DNA of 64,000 nt from the NCBI RefSeq assembly GCF_015550595.1, contig NZ_JADNBB010000001.1, positions 446,473 through 510,472 of the forward strand, given 5' to 3'. The notes beneath the pieces were generated by a model. That model saw nothing but the letters and a program-made list of their open reading frames with translations. It was not told the origin of the DNA and did no database searches. Shown here piece after piece: positions 25,224 through 35,693 of the stretch (its first letter is position 1; the number at the start of each line of letters is the position of its first letter). Source of the stretch: Parabacteroides goldsteinii (GTDB lineage Bacteria > Bacteroidota > Bacteroidia > Bacteroidales > Tannerellaceae). The position numbers and the translations under genes were made by a program.

Positions 25224-27269
25224 TTATCTTACCGGGAATTCGGTAATGCGGAGTGTCGTACACCCATAAGGTATCAGTTCGATCGTTTCTTCTTCACCGA
25301 CATCGTTACCTTGTTGCGTGAAGAAAGGAACCGGACCGGCGGAACCTCTGACGAGTGTCCAATTGTTTACCCGTTTTGCTTTTGTTTTGATGCGTATAGG
25401 TGCATTTTCTACATTCCACGGATAAATGGGAACGACAGACGATTTCTCTACTGTAAAAGATGTCTTGATCTGTTCAGGCGAGAAGCTACGGTGTAATAAA
25501 GCGTAGTTCCAGGGAGAATCGGAAGTTACCTCATAATACCATTTGCCGTATTCTCCGGCTTTTTCGTTTTCGAATGTTTTCTTTTCCCATTTTTCATTCA
25601 TTTTCAAAGCATATACCAGCGGGCCACGTTCAACTACGGCACTGTTGTCGTACCAGCGGCTTACAACGACTTCCATCGGTAATTCGACGCTCAGTACATC
25701 GCCGTTCTTCCATTCGCGGTTCACACGTGCTACAGTTCCCGGATAGGCGTCGATAGTAACTGGTTCGCCATTCAGTTTGACTACCGGGTTCTTACACCAG
25801 GCCGGTATACGGATGTGGAAGGGGAAGAATGCCTGTTTCACCTTTTTGTCGGCGAAGGAAATGTTGAAACGGATGGTCTCTTCAAAAGGATAGGCTGTTT
25901 CTTCTTTGATATTTACAGTAATGCCGTTGGCTACTTTTGCCGATACCTGTGACGGGGCATATACTAAAGCTGCAATGCCGTTGTCGGCAGTAGCATACCA
26001 TAAGTTCTGTACAAACTTGGGCCAGCCTTGATGGAGGTTGGAGGTACAGCAAGGATAGCCGGTTAGTTCGCCGAACAGGATGTCGGTATCTTCATGGGGA
26101 GTGGAGAATTCTCTCCAGTCGCGTGTGACAGCTACCTGGTTCGTTTGCTGATAGTACTGACGGCCGGAGTAATCGTCGGTTACCTGTGTTGGCAGTGCAT
26201 TATAAGTTACCCGTTCCAGATAATCGGCCCATTGGATGTCACCGGTTATTTCCAGCATTTCTTCCAGCGAATACATCATTTCTACAGCCGTACATAGTTC
26301 GGAACCAGCTGTCGGTTTTCCGAAACGCAGCAATTCGTCACCACCCCATAAGCCGGTAGGCAGGCCTATCGTGTTATGAATATCATGAACAGCCTTCTTT
26401 GTTGCTTGTATCTGTTTCGGATCTTTGTTTTGCTGGTAATAAACGATCGGCTCCTTGAATCCTTGTGCCAGGTTTACGCAATGCAAGCTGTGCTGGCGTG
26501 ACAAATGATCCTGGTTCAGGAAGATATCCGTCCAGTTGAATGTCTGTTTATGGATAAGTTCGCCCAGATCGAGCAAGAATTTATCTCCGGTAATATTATA
26601 CAACCAGTAGACGATCATCAGGTTATCGCCGCCACGTTGTTCACCCCAGAATGTCCATTTGCCAAGCGGGTTCTTGGGTAATTCGGCTAACTGGTATTTG
26701 AAATAATTGGTCAGGAAACCGATCACGCGGGTATCGTTGGTTGCCGTATAATACTGCTGCATGATTTTCAACATGACCATCTTGGGCCACCAGTCCTGGG
26801 CATTGTCACGCTGTAATCCCGGTTCGTAGCTACGGTCGGTGTCGGGTCCGAAATAGCCGTTCGGTTTTTGAGAAGCAAGCGTCCATTCGATCCAGGGTTT
26901 TACTTTCTCTATAAGAGCCTGGTCATTCAGAATATAAGCCAGTGGGAGCAGGCCGTCTATCCAGTACGGGCCTCTTTCCCATACATCACCGTCACCGCCG
27001 AGCCAGCCGTTGCGCAGTCCCATTACTTTTTCGTAGACCTCATCCAGATGTCCGGTCATTCCGTTTTTCATCCGGACGAGTTGTTCCTGTATCCAGCCTT
27101 CGGCTTTGATAGAACCTAGAGGAAGTTCTATGTATGTTTTTTGTAATAGTGGCTGGCGGTTATTCAAATAATTACCAGACATGGATTCTCCTCCGGCAGG
27201 TGCAGCCGAAGCAATCGCAAAGGTCGCAAATGATGCGAAAAAGATTTTTATTAATTTATTCATGGTCAT
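25224..27269 (-). CDS. GH127-type (DUF1680) beta-L-arabinofuranosidase-like enzyme
   Basis: 681 residues with a signal peptide (cut near residue 24). It belongs to the DUF1680 (alpha/alpha)6-barrel group. The cysteine-nucleophile zinc site of HypBA1-type enzymes is conserved by pattern: Glu324 and Cys326 in SELCTAVE, and Cys407-Cys408 in GYPCCTSN. That predicts release of beta-L-arabinofuranose or a related sugar. The sequence is more distant from HypBA1 than its neighbour, so a different substrate within the clan is possible. It lies 14 bases downstream of the second GH127 gene in the PUL1 operon. MNKLIK two codons in is an alternative start. Confidence 0.85.
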   Translation of the reverse strand: MTMNKLIKIFFASFATFAIASAAPAGGESMSGNYLNNRQPLLQKTYIELPLGSIKAEGWIQEQLVRMKNGMTGHLDEVYEKVMGLRNGWLGGDGDVWERGPYWIDGLLPLAYILNDQALIEKVKPWIEWTLASQKPNGYFGPDTDRSYEPGLQRDNAQDWWPKMVMLKIMQQYYTATNDTRVIGFLTNYFKYQLAELPKNPLGKWTFWGEQRGGDNLMIVYWLYNITGDKFLLDLGELIHKQTFNWTDIFLNQDHLSRQHSLHCVNLAQGFKEPIVYYQQNKDPKQIQATKKAVHDIHNTIGLPTGLWGGDELLRFGKPTAGSELCTAVEMMYSLEEMLEITGDIQWADYLERVTYNALPTQVTDDYSGRQYYQQTNQVAVTRDWREFSTPHEDTDILFGELTGYPCCTSNLHQGWPKFVQNLWYATADNGIAALVYAPSQVSAKVANGITVNIKEETAYPFEETIRFNISFADKKVKQAFFPFHIRIPAWCKNPVVKLNGEPVTIDAYPGTVARVNREWKNGDVLSVELPMEVVVSRWYDNSAVVERGPLVYALKMNEKWEKKTFENEKAGEYGKWYYEVTSDSPWNYALLHRSFSPEQIKTSFTVEKSSVVPIYPWNVENAPIRIKTKAKRVNNWTLVRGSAGPVPFFTQQGNDVGEEETIELIPYGCTTLRITEFPVR

Positions 27270-27283
27270 GTAGAATATATGAA

Positions 27284-29137
27284 TTACTCTTTATAATCGA
27301 TCCAAACTTTCATTTTTCCCGCTTCCCGGTTATCCCAGGTGTAGTAGGGGATGAAAGACAACTTTTGATTGCCGGATACGGCTTCAATCTCTTTGATGCC
27401 TCCCAGTTTACCGGGTTCGTCTTTTACTTCGAAAGAGGTACCGGCAGCCAGATTAAGATCGGCAAAGTTTTTGAAATTATCAATCTCTTCCAGGCAATAA
27501 ACCAGTGGACCGCGCTGTACAGCCCGTTTGCCTACGTCTTGTTTTACACGTGGATCAGCAGAAACCATTTCGACCGGCATATCCATGTTGAGTGCGATCT
27601 GATCTCCTGATTTCCAATCTTTGACAATAGCATATCCTTTATCTGTCGATGTATTTATCGGATTTCCATTAACAGACAACGTATATTTTTTACACCATCC
27701 GGGAATACGGATGCGTAGTTCTTTATTCAAAGGCTGTGCAGAGGTAACTGTCAGTTTAACCAGTCCGTCCCATGGATAATCCGTCTCCTGTTTCAAGGTG
27801 ACTTCTTTGTTATCCACGGTAATTTGTGTCGTATTTCCCATATAAAGGTTTACCCACAAGGCTTTATCTGATGTTCCATAGATATAATTACCGATAGAGG
27901 GCAGGAAGCGTGAAATCTGGCTTGGACAGCAGGCGCAACCATACCATGCCTGGCGGTGGTGATCTCCTTTTGATTCCAGGGGATTGACATAGAAGAAACG
28001 GTCTCCTGCCAGGGAAACACCTGCCAGAGCTCCGTTATACATAGAGCGTTCCAGTACGTCCACATATTTGGAGTCGCCCGTAAACTGGTTCATACGTTGG
28101 TTCCAGTAAACCATGCCGACAGAGGCACAAGTCTCACAATAGGCATCCATATTAGGCAGGTCATAATCTTCTGTAAATCCTTCGTTGTGTCTGGAAGAAC
28201 CGATACCACCGGTAACATACATATTGCGCAGAACAACATCATCCCACAGACGATCCAACGCTTCCACATAACCGGTATCTTTCTTCAGGGCAGCAACATC
28301 GGCCATACCACAATACAGATACATACAACGAACAGCATGGCCGGAAATATCTGTCAGCTCGCGAACCGGAACGATGTCCTGGTAGTAAGCCGGATCCCAC
28401 TTGCCGTCGTCTCCTTTACTTCCATGGCCGTGGCCTCTTTCTTCTAATAGCCAGTTGGAAAAGTCCAGGTATTTTTGTTCTTTGGTAGTTTGATAGAGTT
28501 TTACCAAGGCCAGTTCTATTTCTTCATGCCCCGGTACCCAATGGCGCTTATCCGGGCCGAAGAGGCTCATCATATGATCTGCCATACGCATACTGACATC
28601 GAGCAGTTTCCGTTTTCCGGTAGCCTGGTAATAAGCAACGGCAGCTTCCATCATATGACCGGCGCAATACATTTCGTGCTTGTCCATATTTTTCCACCGT
28701 TTATCCAATCCGGTCAGGGTATAGAATGTATTGATATATCCGTCCGGTTGTTGTGCGGCGGCTATCTTATCGATCCATTCGTCGGCTTTCTTTTCCAGTT
28801 CGGGATTCGGATTGTTGATGAGGCTATAAGCAATACCTTCGAGTGCTTTATATACATCCGAATCATCGAAGAAAATACCGGAATGTTCACCTTCTCCTTT
28901 AGCCGCATTGACAAAGTTTTGCATGCGACCTGTCTGGTTCTCTATCTGATCTATACAGACAGGTAATGTTGCCGAGATATGTTTACTCAGCCGTGGCGAC
29001 CAAAAATGGTCTTGTATATGAACGTGGGAGAAGTCTACCTGGTCGATCATTTTGAGGGGAGTGTCTGCTACCTGTTTTTGTTCGCTACATCCCCATAACG
29101 CCAAACAAGCCAGAGATAATACTAGATACTGTTTCAT
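27284..29137 (-). CDS. GH127 beta-L-arabinofuranosidase-like lipoprotein
   Basis: 617 residues. LALWGC (Cys17) is a lipobox, so the enzyme is lipidated, either periplasmic or on the surface. The GH127 catalytic zinc-thiolate set is complete and at the canonical positions: Glu335 and Cys337 in YCETCASVGM, and Cys403-Cys404 in CACCPSQISR, which line up with Glu338, Cys340, Cys417 and Cys418 of HypBA1. It should hydrolyse beta-L-arabinofuranosyl linkages. It lies in the PUL1 operon between MGH1-like and the other GH127 gene, with 17- and 14-base gaps. Confidence 0.9.
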   Translation of the reverse strand: MKQYLVLSLACLALWGCSEQKQVADTPLKMIDQVDFSHVHIQDHFWSPRLSKHISATLPVCIDQIENQTGRMQNFVNAAKGEGEHSGIFFDDSDVYKALEGIAYSLINNPNPELEKKADEWIDKIAAAQQPDGYINTFYTLTGLDKRWKNMDKHEMYCAGHMMEAAVAYYQATGKRKLLDVSMRMADHMMSLFGPDKRHWVPGHEEIELALVKLYQTTKEQKYLDFSNWLLEERGHGHGSKGDDGKWDPAYYQDIVPVRELTDISGHAVRCMYLYCGMADVAALKKDTGYVEALDRLWDDVVLRNMYVTGGIGSSRHNEGFTEDYDLPNMDAYCETCASVGMVYWNQRMNQFTGDSKYVDVLERSMYNGALAGVSLAGDRFFYVNPLESKGDHHRQAWYGCACCPSQISRFLPSIGNYIYGTSDKALWVNLYMGNTTQITVDNKEVTLKQETDYPWDGLVKLTVTSAQPLNKELRIRIPGWCKKYTLSVNGNPINTSTDKGYAIVKDWKSGDQIALNMDMPVEMVSADPRVKQDVGKRAVQRGPLVYCLEEIDNFKNFADLNLAAGTSFEVKDEPGKLGGIKEIEAVSGNQKLSFIPYYTWDNREAGKMKVWIDYKE

Positions 29138-29154
29138 GGTCTTAATTTTTAATG

Positions 29155-30708
29155 TTATAATTCACAACTAATTCTTTTTAAAGAAGGAGAGGAGGCAACT
29201 TTCTGACCATCGATGAAGATGGATAATCCGGCTCCTTTGTTATATTTCTCTCCCGTTTTATCATAAAGAACACAGATGGTCCTTCCATGATAGGACACAT
29301 TGTCCAGACAAAAATAATCCCAGTGCCCTTCCGGAACTAATGGATTAATATCCAATCTATTTCCTTCCTGTGGACGGATACCTACTAATCCATTTATAAT
29401 CAGATCACAAAAGGAAGAATGATTGTAATCTCTTCCGCGTTCTTCCGGTAAACGATTCTGATGCTTCAGTATAGTTCGTGATATCCAATCCCCTGTGAAA
29501 GGATTCAGATTTTCATCAATCCATGGTATCTGTGTGTCGTTATCTTTCCTCCTATACTGGCTTCGTGCGTAAATCGTGAGTAAAGTTACGTAATCACTTG
29601 AAAATATAAAGGGTTGGATCTGATTATTTAATAAATTGGATAGTCCGGTTAACGTCATAGAGGTAGAATAAGGCCAGGAAGGACCATTCCACTGACATTC
29701 ATGACCTTCGTAGACCACTTTGAATTCCGGATGACATTGTTCTGCGGTTGTAGGTCCGTAAGGGGCTAAGAAATAGCGTGTATCCATCAGGTATTTCCAT
29801 GCTACCGCGTATTCCGGATCAGCCAGATCGAAAGCCCATGGTGTATATCCGTGAAGTTCGCGGACATTCTGTAATCGGGCATTTGTTTCCTGTGGCAATA
29901 CTTTTAAAAATTCAGCATCCTGATCCCATAACTTTTTGAACAGGTTGTTTTTTAGTTTCTCAGCTTCTTCTTTGAGTGTTTTTGCTTGGGGATCATTATC
30001 CCATTCGGCAATTCTGGATAAGATTGCAGCTTCCGCAGCCATATAAGAATTAATAGTTGCCCGGAACCCGTTTCCTCCTATGGATATTTCCATTCCGTCT
30101 CTGTTGTCTGTCTGCCAGAACAACCCCGTTTCCGGTATAAACTTTTCCTTTTTCCATTCAATGTAGTTTTCTTTTAACTCAGGATAGAGGTCTTTGAGTA
30201 TTTGGTTGTCACCTGTTACCAGAGAGTATTGATATATAGCATCTGTAACAGGAAAGCTGTAGGAACGGAGGGCACCGCCTCCTTTTATCCAATAATAGGC
30301 ATAATCTTTCAGGAATTTATTGTTTTTCAGCCATCTGCCTTCTCTGAAATGGAACCAGGCCGGACAACATATGCCATTGTATTTTCCCGCCCAGGATACA
30401 TCCGGAAGAAATTCGGTAATAATAAATCCATCCGGTGTCTCTTTCAGATGTTTTCTGAATGTCCACCAGCGAAAATAGTAGATCTCTTCTATGTTTTTAT
30501 CCGGACATTCAAACAAGGGTATATTTTCGGATAAGAATTTTTTTGCCTGGTTATTGGGGATATATTGTACATATAGTTCCTCATCTTGCTGATTGAAGCG
30601 GTCTACATACGAATCTAATGTTTTATGGTCAAGTATCTGGCCTATAACCTTGACTGAAAGTCCTGAACTGCAGAAGAGCAATAAAAAAGTAATAATATAC
30701 TTATTCAT
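29155..30708 (-). CDS. MGH1-like (alpha/alpha)6 glycoside hydrolase, secreted
   Basis: 517 residues with a signal peptide (cut near residue 23). The body is an (alpha/alpha)6-barrel of the mannosylglycerate-hydrolase-like (MGH1, GH63-related) kind: RWWTFRKHL near 75, the acid-rich DGMEISIGGNGFRATINSYM segment near 207, and HECQWNGPSWPYSTSM near 345. Candidate catalytic acids are the Asp in DGMEIS and the Glu in YEGHECQWNG, by analogy with the clan. The substrate is unknown, but its place in PUL1 points to an exo-acting enzyme on the same glycan. A small C-terminal beta sandwich follows the barrel. Confidence 0.72.
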   Translation of the reverse strand: MNKYIITFLLLFCSSGLSVKVIGQILDHKTLDSYVDRFNQQDEELYVQYIPNNQAKKFLSENIPLFECPDKNIEEIYYFRWWTFRKHLKETPDGFIITEFLPDVSWAGKYNGICCPAWFHFREGRWLKNNKFLKDYAYYWIKGGGALRSYSFPVTDAIYQYSLVTGDNQILKDLYPELKENYIEWKKEKFIPETGLFWQTDNRDGMEISIGGNGFRATINSYMAAEAAILSRIAEWDNDPQAKTLKEEAEKLKNNLFKKLWDQDAEFLKVLPQETNARLQNVRELHGYTPWAFDLADPEYAVAWKYLMDTRYFLAPYGPTTAEQCHPEFKVVYEGHECQWNGPSWPYSTSMTLTGLSNLLNNQIQPFIFSSDYVTLLTIYARSQYRRKDNDTQIPWIDENLNPFTGDWISRTILKHQNRLPEERGRDYNHSSFCDLIINGLVGIRPQEGNRLDINPLVPEGHWDYFCLDNVSYHGRTICVLYDKTGEKYNKGAGLSIFIDGQKVASSPSLKRISCEL

Positions 30709-30726
30709 GAGGACAAAGATTTTTTA

Positions 30727-30755
30727 ATCTCCCCATCCGATAAAGACGGGGAGAT
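30727..30755 (-). terminator. hairpin between PUL1 susD and its enzyme genes
   Basis: ATCTCCCC (30727-30734) pairs with GGGGAGAT (30748-30755) in the 73-base gap after the susD-like stop. It is likely a partial terminator or processing/stabilising structure that keeps susCD mRNA more abundant than the enzyme mRNA. Confidence 0.55.
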
Positions 30756-30781
30756 AAGATTAAATAATGATTTACAGCTGT

Positions 30782-32395
30782 TTATTTATAGCTGGGATTT
30801 TGTTCCAGATTCGGATTGGATGTTAAAACTTTTTCCGGTATCGGGAATACAGTCCGGTAATCTCCTTGTGGCTTATGCGATAGCCAGCTTTTCTTTGTGT
30901 AAACACCGAAGCGGATGGCATCTCTTCTGCGATGCATTTCCCAAGCGAATTCCCAGCCTAATTCATCGTACATTCTACCGAATGCTACAGGATCTGTATT
31001 TCCTTTGTCTGTGATCTTATAGTTTTCAACAGAACCATATTTATATGATGTGTTTTCCTGCAATTGAGCATCTGTTACTGTTGCCAGTTCTGGATTATCT
31101 TTAAATGCCCGTTTACGGACTTCTGTTACTAAAGCACCTGCACCCGATTTTCCTGAACGTAATAAACATTCTGCTTTCATCATCAGAATTTCTGCATATC
31201 GGAACAAAGGAACGTCTGTACCAGATGAACTTTGTGAACCTTTTGCCACTTCAAATTTGTTCATACGATAACCTTCCATTTCGCTGGTATAATTGCCGTC
31301 AGGGAGGTCTTTTGTGTAAATGATAGGTTCTCCCATCTTATCGTATGTTCCATATAATGTGCTACCGTCGGCTGCTAATTGTTCTCCCATTAGCCAGCTG
31401 TTAGCCAGACGAGTATCTTTCACATTATAAGTATCAATAAATTGAGATACTCCCATTGCGGAACCACAACCCCATGGAGTTGCTTCTGTTTCATATTTTT
31501 TCTTTAACTCTCCATGCCAGGAGAACATAAATATACTGTTTCCTCCGGCTAGATTTTCGTCAAAAGGAATGGTAAAAATGACCTCTTTGGAACTTTCTAC
31601 GCCTGTTGTCCGGAATGGATCTTTATAGTTATCCGACAAGGCAAATTTATTACTGTTAATGATATCGTCGCATTGTTGGATGCAATCATTCCAATGTTCT
31701 TCGTTGATATAAACATTTGCATTCAGATATACATTTGCAAGTAATGCCTTTGCAGCCCATTTCGTCATACGTCCGTAATTACCTCCTCCTTGTTCTTCGC
31801 TTAACGAAGGAATTGATTCCTGTAATTCTTTTACAACAAAGTCATAGATTTCTTTACGGGTATTTTTAGCCGGTAAATCCATTGATGTCGTTGTAACTAA
31901 CGGGGCTTCACCGAAGTTGTCGCAGATTTGCCAGTAGTAATATGCACGCATTGCTCTCAGTTCGGCCAGACCAGTTGTTTTTTCAGCATCTGATGGAGCA
32001 GGGAGAATGCCTGTTTCTATTTGATCAATAATTTTATTACATAACAAAGCTCCTTGGTAAAACACCGACCATATATTTTTTACATGGTCTTGCTCTGAAT
32101 TCCATGTCTGATAGTGCATACGTCGGTAAACACCACCGTCATCCCAGCCTGAGGCATTAGGAGGCATTACAATGGCATCTGCAGTTACTTCCTGAGCAGA
32201 AAAGTATCCCCAATGGTCTGTAAAGCTTCGTAAATAGCTATAAACGCTGGCCACAGATGGTGAAAAATCATTGGTTGTATAATTATATGTTTGTTCAGTT
32301 ATCTTAGAATAAACTTTTTCATCCATATCATTGCTGCAGGAAATGATGGTTCCTGAGCAGCACAATGCTAAAAATAACTTTATATAGCTCTTCAT
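30782..32395 (-). CDS. RagB/SusD family glycan-binding lipoprotein (PUL1)
   Basis: 537 residues; lipobox GTIISC (Cys20). SusD proteins form the lid of the SusC transporter at the cell surface and bind the oligosaccharide. Visible family features: GALLCNKIIDQIE, LRAMRAYYYWQICDNFGEAPLV near 150, WAAKALLANVYLNANVY (TPR-like helices), and FRYAEILMMKAECLLRSG with WEFAWEMHRRRDAIRFG near the end, closing with NPNLEQNPSYK. It follows the SusC gene by 13 bases. Confidence 0.95.
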   Translation of the reverse strand: MKSYIKLFLALCCSGTIISCSNDMDEKVYSKITEQTYNYTTNDFSPSVASVYSYLRSFTDHWGYFSAQEVTADAIVMPPNASGWDDGGVYRRMHYQTWNSEQDHVKNIWSVFYQGALLCNKIIDQIETGILPAPSDAEKTTGLAELRAMRAYYYWQICDNFGEAPLVTTTSMDLPAKNTRKEIYDFVVKELQESIPSLSEEQGGGNYGRMTKWAAKALLANVYLNANVYINEEHWNDCIQQCDDIINSNKFALSDNYKDPFRTTGVESSKEVIFTIPFDENLAGGNSIFMFSWHGELKKKYETEATPWGCGSAMGVSQFIDTYNVKDTRLANSWLMGEQLAADGSTLYGTYDKMGEPIIYTKDLPDGNYTSEMEGYRMNKFEVAKGSQSSSGTDVPLFRYAEILMMKAECLLRSGKSGAGALVTEVRKRAFKDNPELATVTDAQLQENTSYKYGSVENYKITDKGNTDPVAFGRMYDELGWEFAWEMHRRRDAIRFGVYTKKSWLSHKPQGDYRTVFPIPEKVLTSNPNLEQNPSYK

Positions 32396-32408
32396 AATAT
32401 ATTACATA

Positions 32409-35400
32409 TTAAAATTTAACAGAAACTCCTAATGTATAAGTTCTCGTAGACGGATAACGGTTCTTATTATCAACACCCGGATTCAGACCGCTGATACTAA
32501 CTTCCGGATCGATACCGGAATAACCGGTAATTGTTGCCAGGTTAGATACCGTACCATAGATTCTCAAACGTTTGATCCAAGTATTGAAGTTAAATGTATA
32601 TCCTAGAGTTACATTGTCGATTTTCCAATAGCTACCGTTTTCTATATAATAGCTAACGTATTGTAATTCCTGATCGGCAGCCAGAGGTACTTTACCGTAT
32701 TTTGTTTCAAAAGCGGCACTTAATACATTACCTCTTGATAACATAACCGGTGCTTCATATTGTAAACGAGGCATATTCAATATATCAAAACCAAAAGCTC
32801 CACGCATAGTAACATTAAAATCGAAGTTTTTATAACTTAAGGAGTTGTTCCAGTTTAGATAATGTTTAGGAAGACCGTTACCGATGATCTGTTTATCGGT
32901 TGGTTGCTGTTGCGAAATCGGCTTCGGATTACCGTCGGCTCCTTCTATGATCCAATGACCGTTCTCATCGATATCGACACTCTTATATCCCCAGAAATTG
33001 CCGATAGGTTGTCCTTCCTGAATACGGTGGGTTGTCGTTTGCAGAGGTTCTCCGGTAGATCCCTGATCGGAATAGCCGCTTGATATGAACTGATCATTAG
33101 AAAGTGATAATAATTCGTTTTTATTGCTGGAGTAATTCATAGAAGTGGTCCATTGGAAATCTTTCGTTTGTACCGGAATAGCCGTAACTCCCACTTCTAT
33201 ACCTTGATTTCGCATAGAACCTGCATTTGCAACCATATTGGAGAACAAATAAGGAGGAGAAGGTACATCGTAATCCCAAAGCAAATCTTCTGTTTTACGA
33301 TTATAATAGTCGATGTTACCTGTAATGCGATCATCCAGGAATCCAAAATCAAAACCGACGTTGATTTCTTTCTTCTTTTCCCATCTTAAATCCGGGTTTG
33401 CATTCGAATCAGGTCGAATAGTTTTGATCCATTCATTATTGTAATAGACATAAGTTCCAAAATTCAGGGTGTTTAATGACATATACGGATCAGTAGGAAC
33501 AGTTCCTGTAACACCGTATCCGGCGCGTAGTTTCAATATAGACAGTGCTTCCACATCATCCAGAAAACTTTCACCTTTGATATTCCATGCTGCTGAAACA
33601 GAGGGGAAGTTACCCCATTTATGATCGGCTCCGAATTTGGTTGAACCCTCATGACGTATACTTGCAGCAAACATGTATTTACCTTTATAGCTATAATTCA
33701 AACGACCGAAATAACCGATCAGTCTACTTTCATTTGCTTCTGAAAATTCGGTTCCTCGTCCATCTTTTAAAGCCTGTCCTGCTCCCATATTATTGTATGT
33801 ATAGTCATCAGAGGGAAAGTTGAAATTCTGCATATAAAAATTCTGATAATTCGTTTTCTGCCAGCTATATCCTCCCAGAAGTGTAAATGAATGATCTTCA
33901 AATAATGTTTTTCTCCATTGAACGGTTAATTCGGAAAGATCCTCATTCTTACGCGTGGAACCACGTGAAGCATATCCGTTTTTGCCGTCTCTCCAGGATG
34001 ATTTATGCTCTTGTGATTCGTAATATCCTCTGACCTGATTGTAGGTATTGGAAGAGAACAGATATTTAATATCCAGCCCTTCGATTGGAGTATAAGTCAC
34101 ATTGGCGAACATACGTAAATTCGTCGCCTGGTTTTCTCCTTCTACTTCATTCAGTAATGATACTGGGTTATAATATTCATTTTTCGAACTTTCAGAATAA
34201 TTTCCATCTTTATCATATACCGGAGTTGTCGGATTATAAATTAACGCATTTCTATACACTTCACTATTGTAACCGCCTCCATCTGATCCGGAGAAATAAG
34301 TTTGTTTATAGCCACTTAAGCTGGCGTTCAATTTCAATTTGTTATTGAACATACGGTGTGTAATCTCGATACGCGGGTAGAACATTTCGTTATTAGTTCG
34401 TTTGATTAGCCCGTTCAAACCTCTGTATTCAAAACTTGCAACATAATTGGTTGTTCTACTTCCACCACGCATGCTGATATTATAAATTTGTGTGAACGGA
34501 GTACGAGTGACTTCATCCAGCCAATCGGTAGATGAGCCGTCATCCTGACCTCCCGGCCATCCTTCCTGAACACGCTGACGATATTCGTCTGCTTTCATAA
34601 ATGGGAGGGTCTTAGTGATCTGCTGGGTAGAAACATAAGCATTAACATCTACTTCCGTAGGCATTTCCCCGTTAGCGTTTTTGGTTGTTATCAGGATAAC
34701 ACCATTAGTACCACGGGTACCATAAATTGCAGCGGCAGAGCCATCTTTCAATACGTCTATCTGTTCAATATCATCAGGTGAAACAGAGTTTAGATCACCG
34801 GGGATTCCATCGATAAGAACTAGCGGACTGGCACTGGCTTTTAGTGTGGTGATACCACGTAATGAGATCTGTGCGGTAGAAGTTGGGTTTGCATCCGGAG
34901 TAATAATACTCAGACCCGGAACCTGGCCTTTAATCAGCTGGGCAGCGTCTGTTGTTGGGGATTTAACGAAGTTTTCAGACTTGATTGTTGAAATAGAACT
35001 GGCTACTTCGCCTTTTTTCTGTGTGCCGTATCCAACAACAACAACTTCTTCGATACTTTGCGTATCTTCCAGTAATTTCACATCTGCCGTTTTATTACTA
35101 TTGACAGCTAATTCTTTCGTTAAATAACCGATGTATGAAATTTGGAGGACTGCTCCCTGGGGAACTTCCAATGTATATTGGCCATTGAAATCCGTTACAG
35201 TTCCGTTGGTAGTACCTTTTACGACTACATTGGCACCGATGATCGGCTCTCCGTTATTATCTGTAACCGTACCGGTTATTTTTCTGGTTTGTTGATTGAT
35301 AAGAGCGGATTTGTCTGTACTGTTTTTTTTCAATAATAAAATATACTTGTTATCGAATTCGTAAGTGATATCCGTATTCTTAAAAGCATCATCCAGATAA

Positions 35401-35693
35401 GAGATTATTTTACCGGTTTTTTTATGTACGGTAATAGCACGTTCGGTATCGACTTCCCGGTTTCTGAATACAACCAGATAATCTGTTTGCTTTTCTATCT
35501 GGCTGATAAGCTGACCAATGGATAGTACCTCTGTATCAAGGCTTATAATGGTGTTCTGTGCTTCTGAGTTGACAGCCACCATTTGAAAAACACAGGCGAA
35601 AATTATAAACAGTGATATTTTCATGATTCTGAAATATTCTTTAATGTGTTTATGATTTACAGTAAAGAGTGGTAACAAAGCTTTTCTTTTCAT
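32409..35693 (-). CDS. SusC/RagA TonB-dependent outer-membrane transporter with STN domain (PUL1)
   Basis: 1094 residues. A 23-residue extension precedes the signal peptide (Met24 onward, cut after EAQ near 46). Then come an STN signalling domain (about 50-110) that touches the anti-sigma factor, a carboxypeptidase-regulatory-like domain (138-210), a TonB-box-like EEVVVVGYG (215-223), a plug and a 22-strand barrel ending in TLGVSVKF. It imports oligosaccharides under TonB power and reports substrate to FecR. It is the first gene of the susCD-enzyme operon, 140 bases after FecR. A plus-strand -7 box overlaps its first ATG (see 35693). Confidence 0.95.
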   Translation of the reverse strand: MKRKALLPLFTVNHKHIKEYFRIMKISLFIIFACVFQMVAVNSEAQNTIISLDTEVLSIGQLISQIEKQTDYLVVFRNREVDTERAITVHKKTGKIISYLDDAFKNTDITYEFDNKYILLLKKNSTDKSALINQQTRKITGTVTDNNGEPIIGANVVVKGTTNGTVTDFNGQYTLEVPQGAVLQISYIGYLTKELAVNSNKTADVKLLEDTQSIEEVVVVGYGTQKKGEVASSISTIKSENFVKSPTTDAAQLIKGQVPGLSIITPDANPTSTAQISLRGITTLKASASPLVLIDGIPGDLNSVSPDDIEQIDVLKDGSAAAIYGTRGTNGVILITTKNANGEMPTEVDVNAYVSTQQITKTLPFMKADEYRQRVQEGWPGGQDDGSSTDWLDEVTRTPFTQIYNISMRGGSRTTNYVASFEYRGLNGLIKRTNNEMFYPRIEITHRMFNNKLKLNASLSGYKQTYFSGSDGGGYNSEVYRNALIYNPTTPVYDKDGNYSESSKNEYYNPVSLLNEVEGENQATNLRMFANVTYTPIEGLDIKYLFSSNTYNQVRGYYESQEHKSSWRDGKNGYASRGSTRKNEDLSELTVQWRKTLFEDHSFTLLGGYSWQKTNYQNFYMQNFNFPSDDYTYNNMGAGQALKDGRGTEFSEANESRLIGYFGRLNYSYKGKYMFAASIRHEGSTKFGADHKWGNFPSVSAAWNIKGESFLDDVEALSILKLRAGYGVTGTVPTDPYMSLNTLNFGTYVYYNNEWIKTIRPDSNANPDLRWEKKKEINVGFDFGFLDDRITGNIDYYNRKTEDLLWDYDVPSPPYLFSNMVANAGSMRNQGIEVGVTAIPVQTKDFQWTTSMNYSSNKNELLSLSNDQFISSGYSDQGSTGEPLQTTTHRIQEGQPIGNFWGYKSVDIDENGHWIIEGADGNPKPISQQQPTDKQIIGNGLPKHYLNWNNSLSYKNFDFNVTMRGAFGFDILNMPRLQYEAPVMLSRGNVLSAAFETKYGKVPLAADQELQYVSYYIENGSYWKIDNVTLGYTFNFNTWIKRLRIYGTVSNLATITGYSGIDPEVSISGLNPGVDNKNRYPSTRTYTLGVSVKF

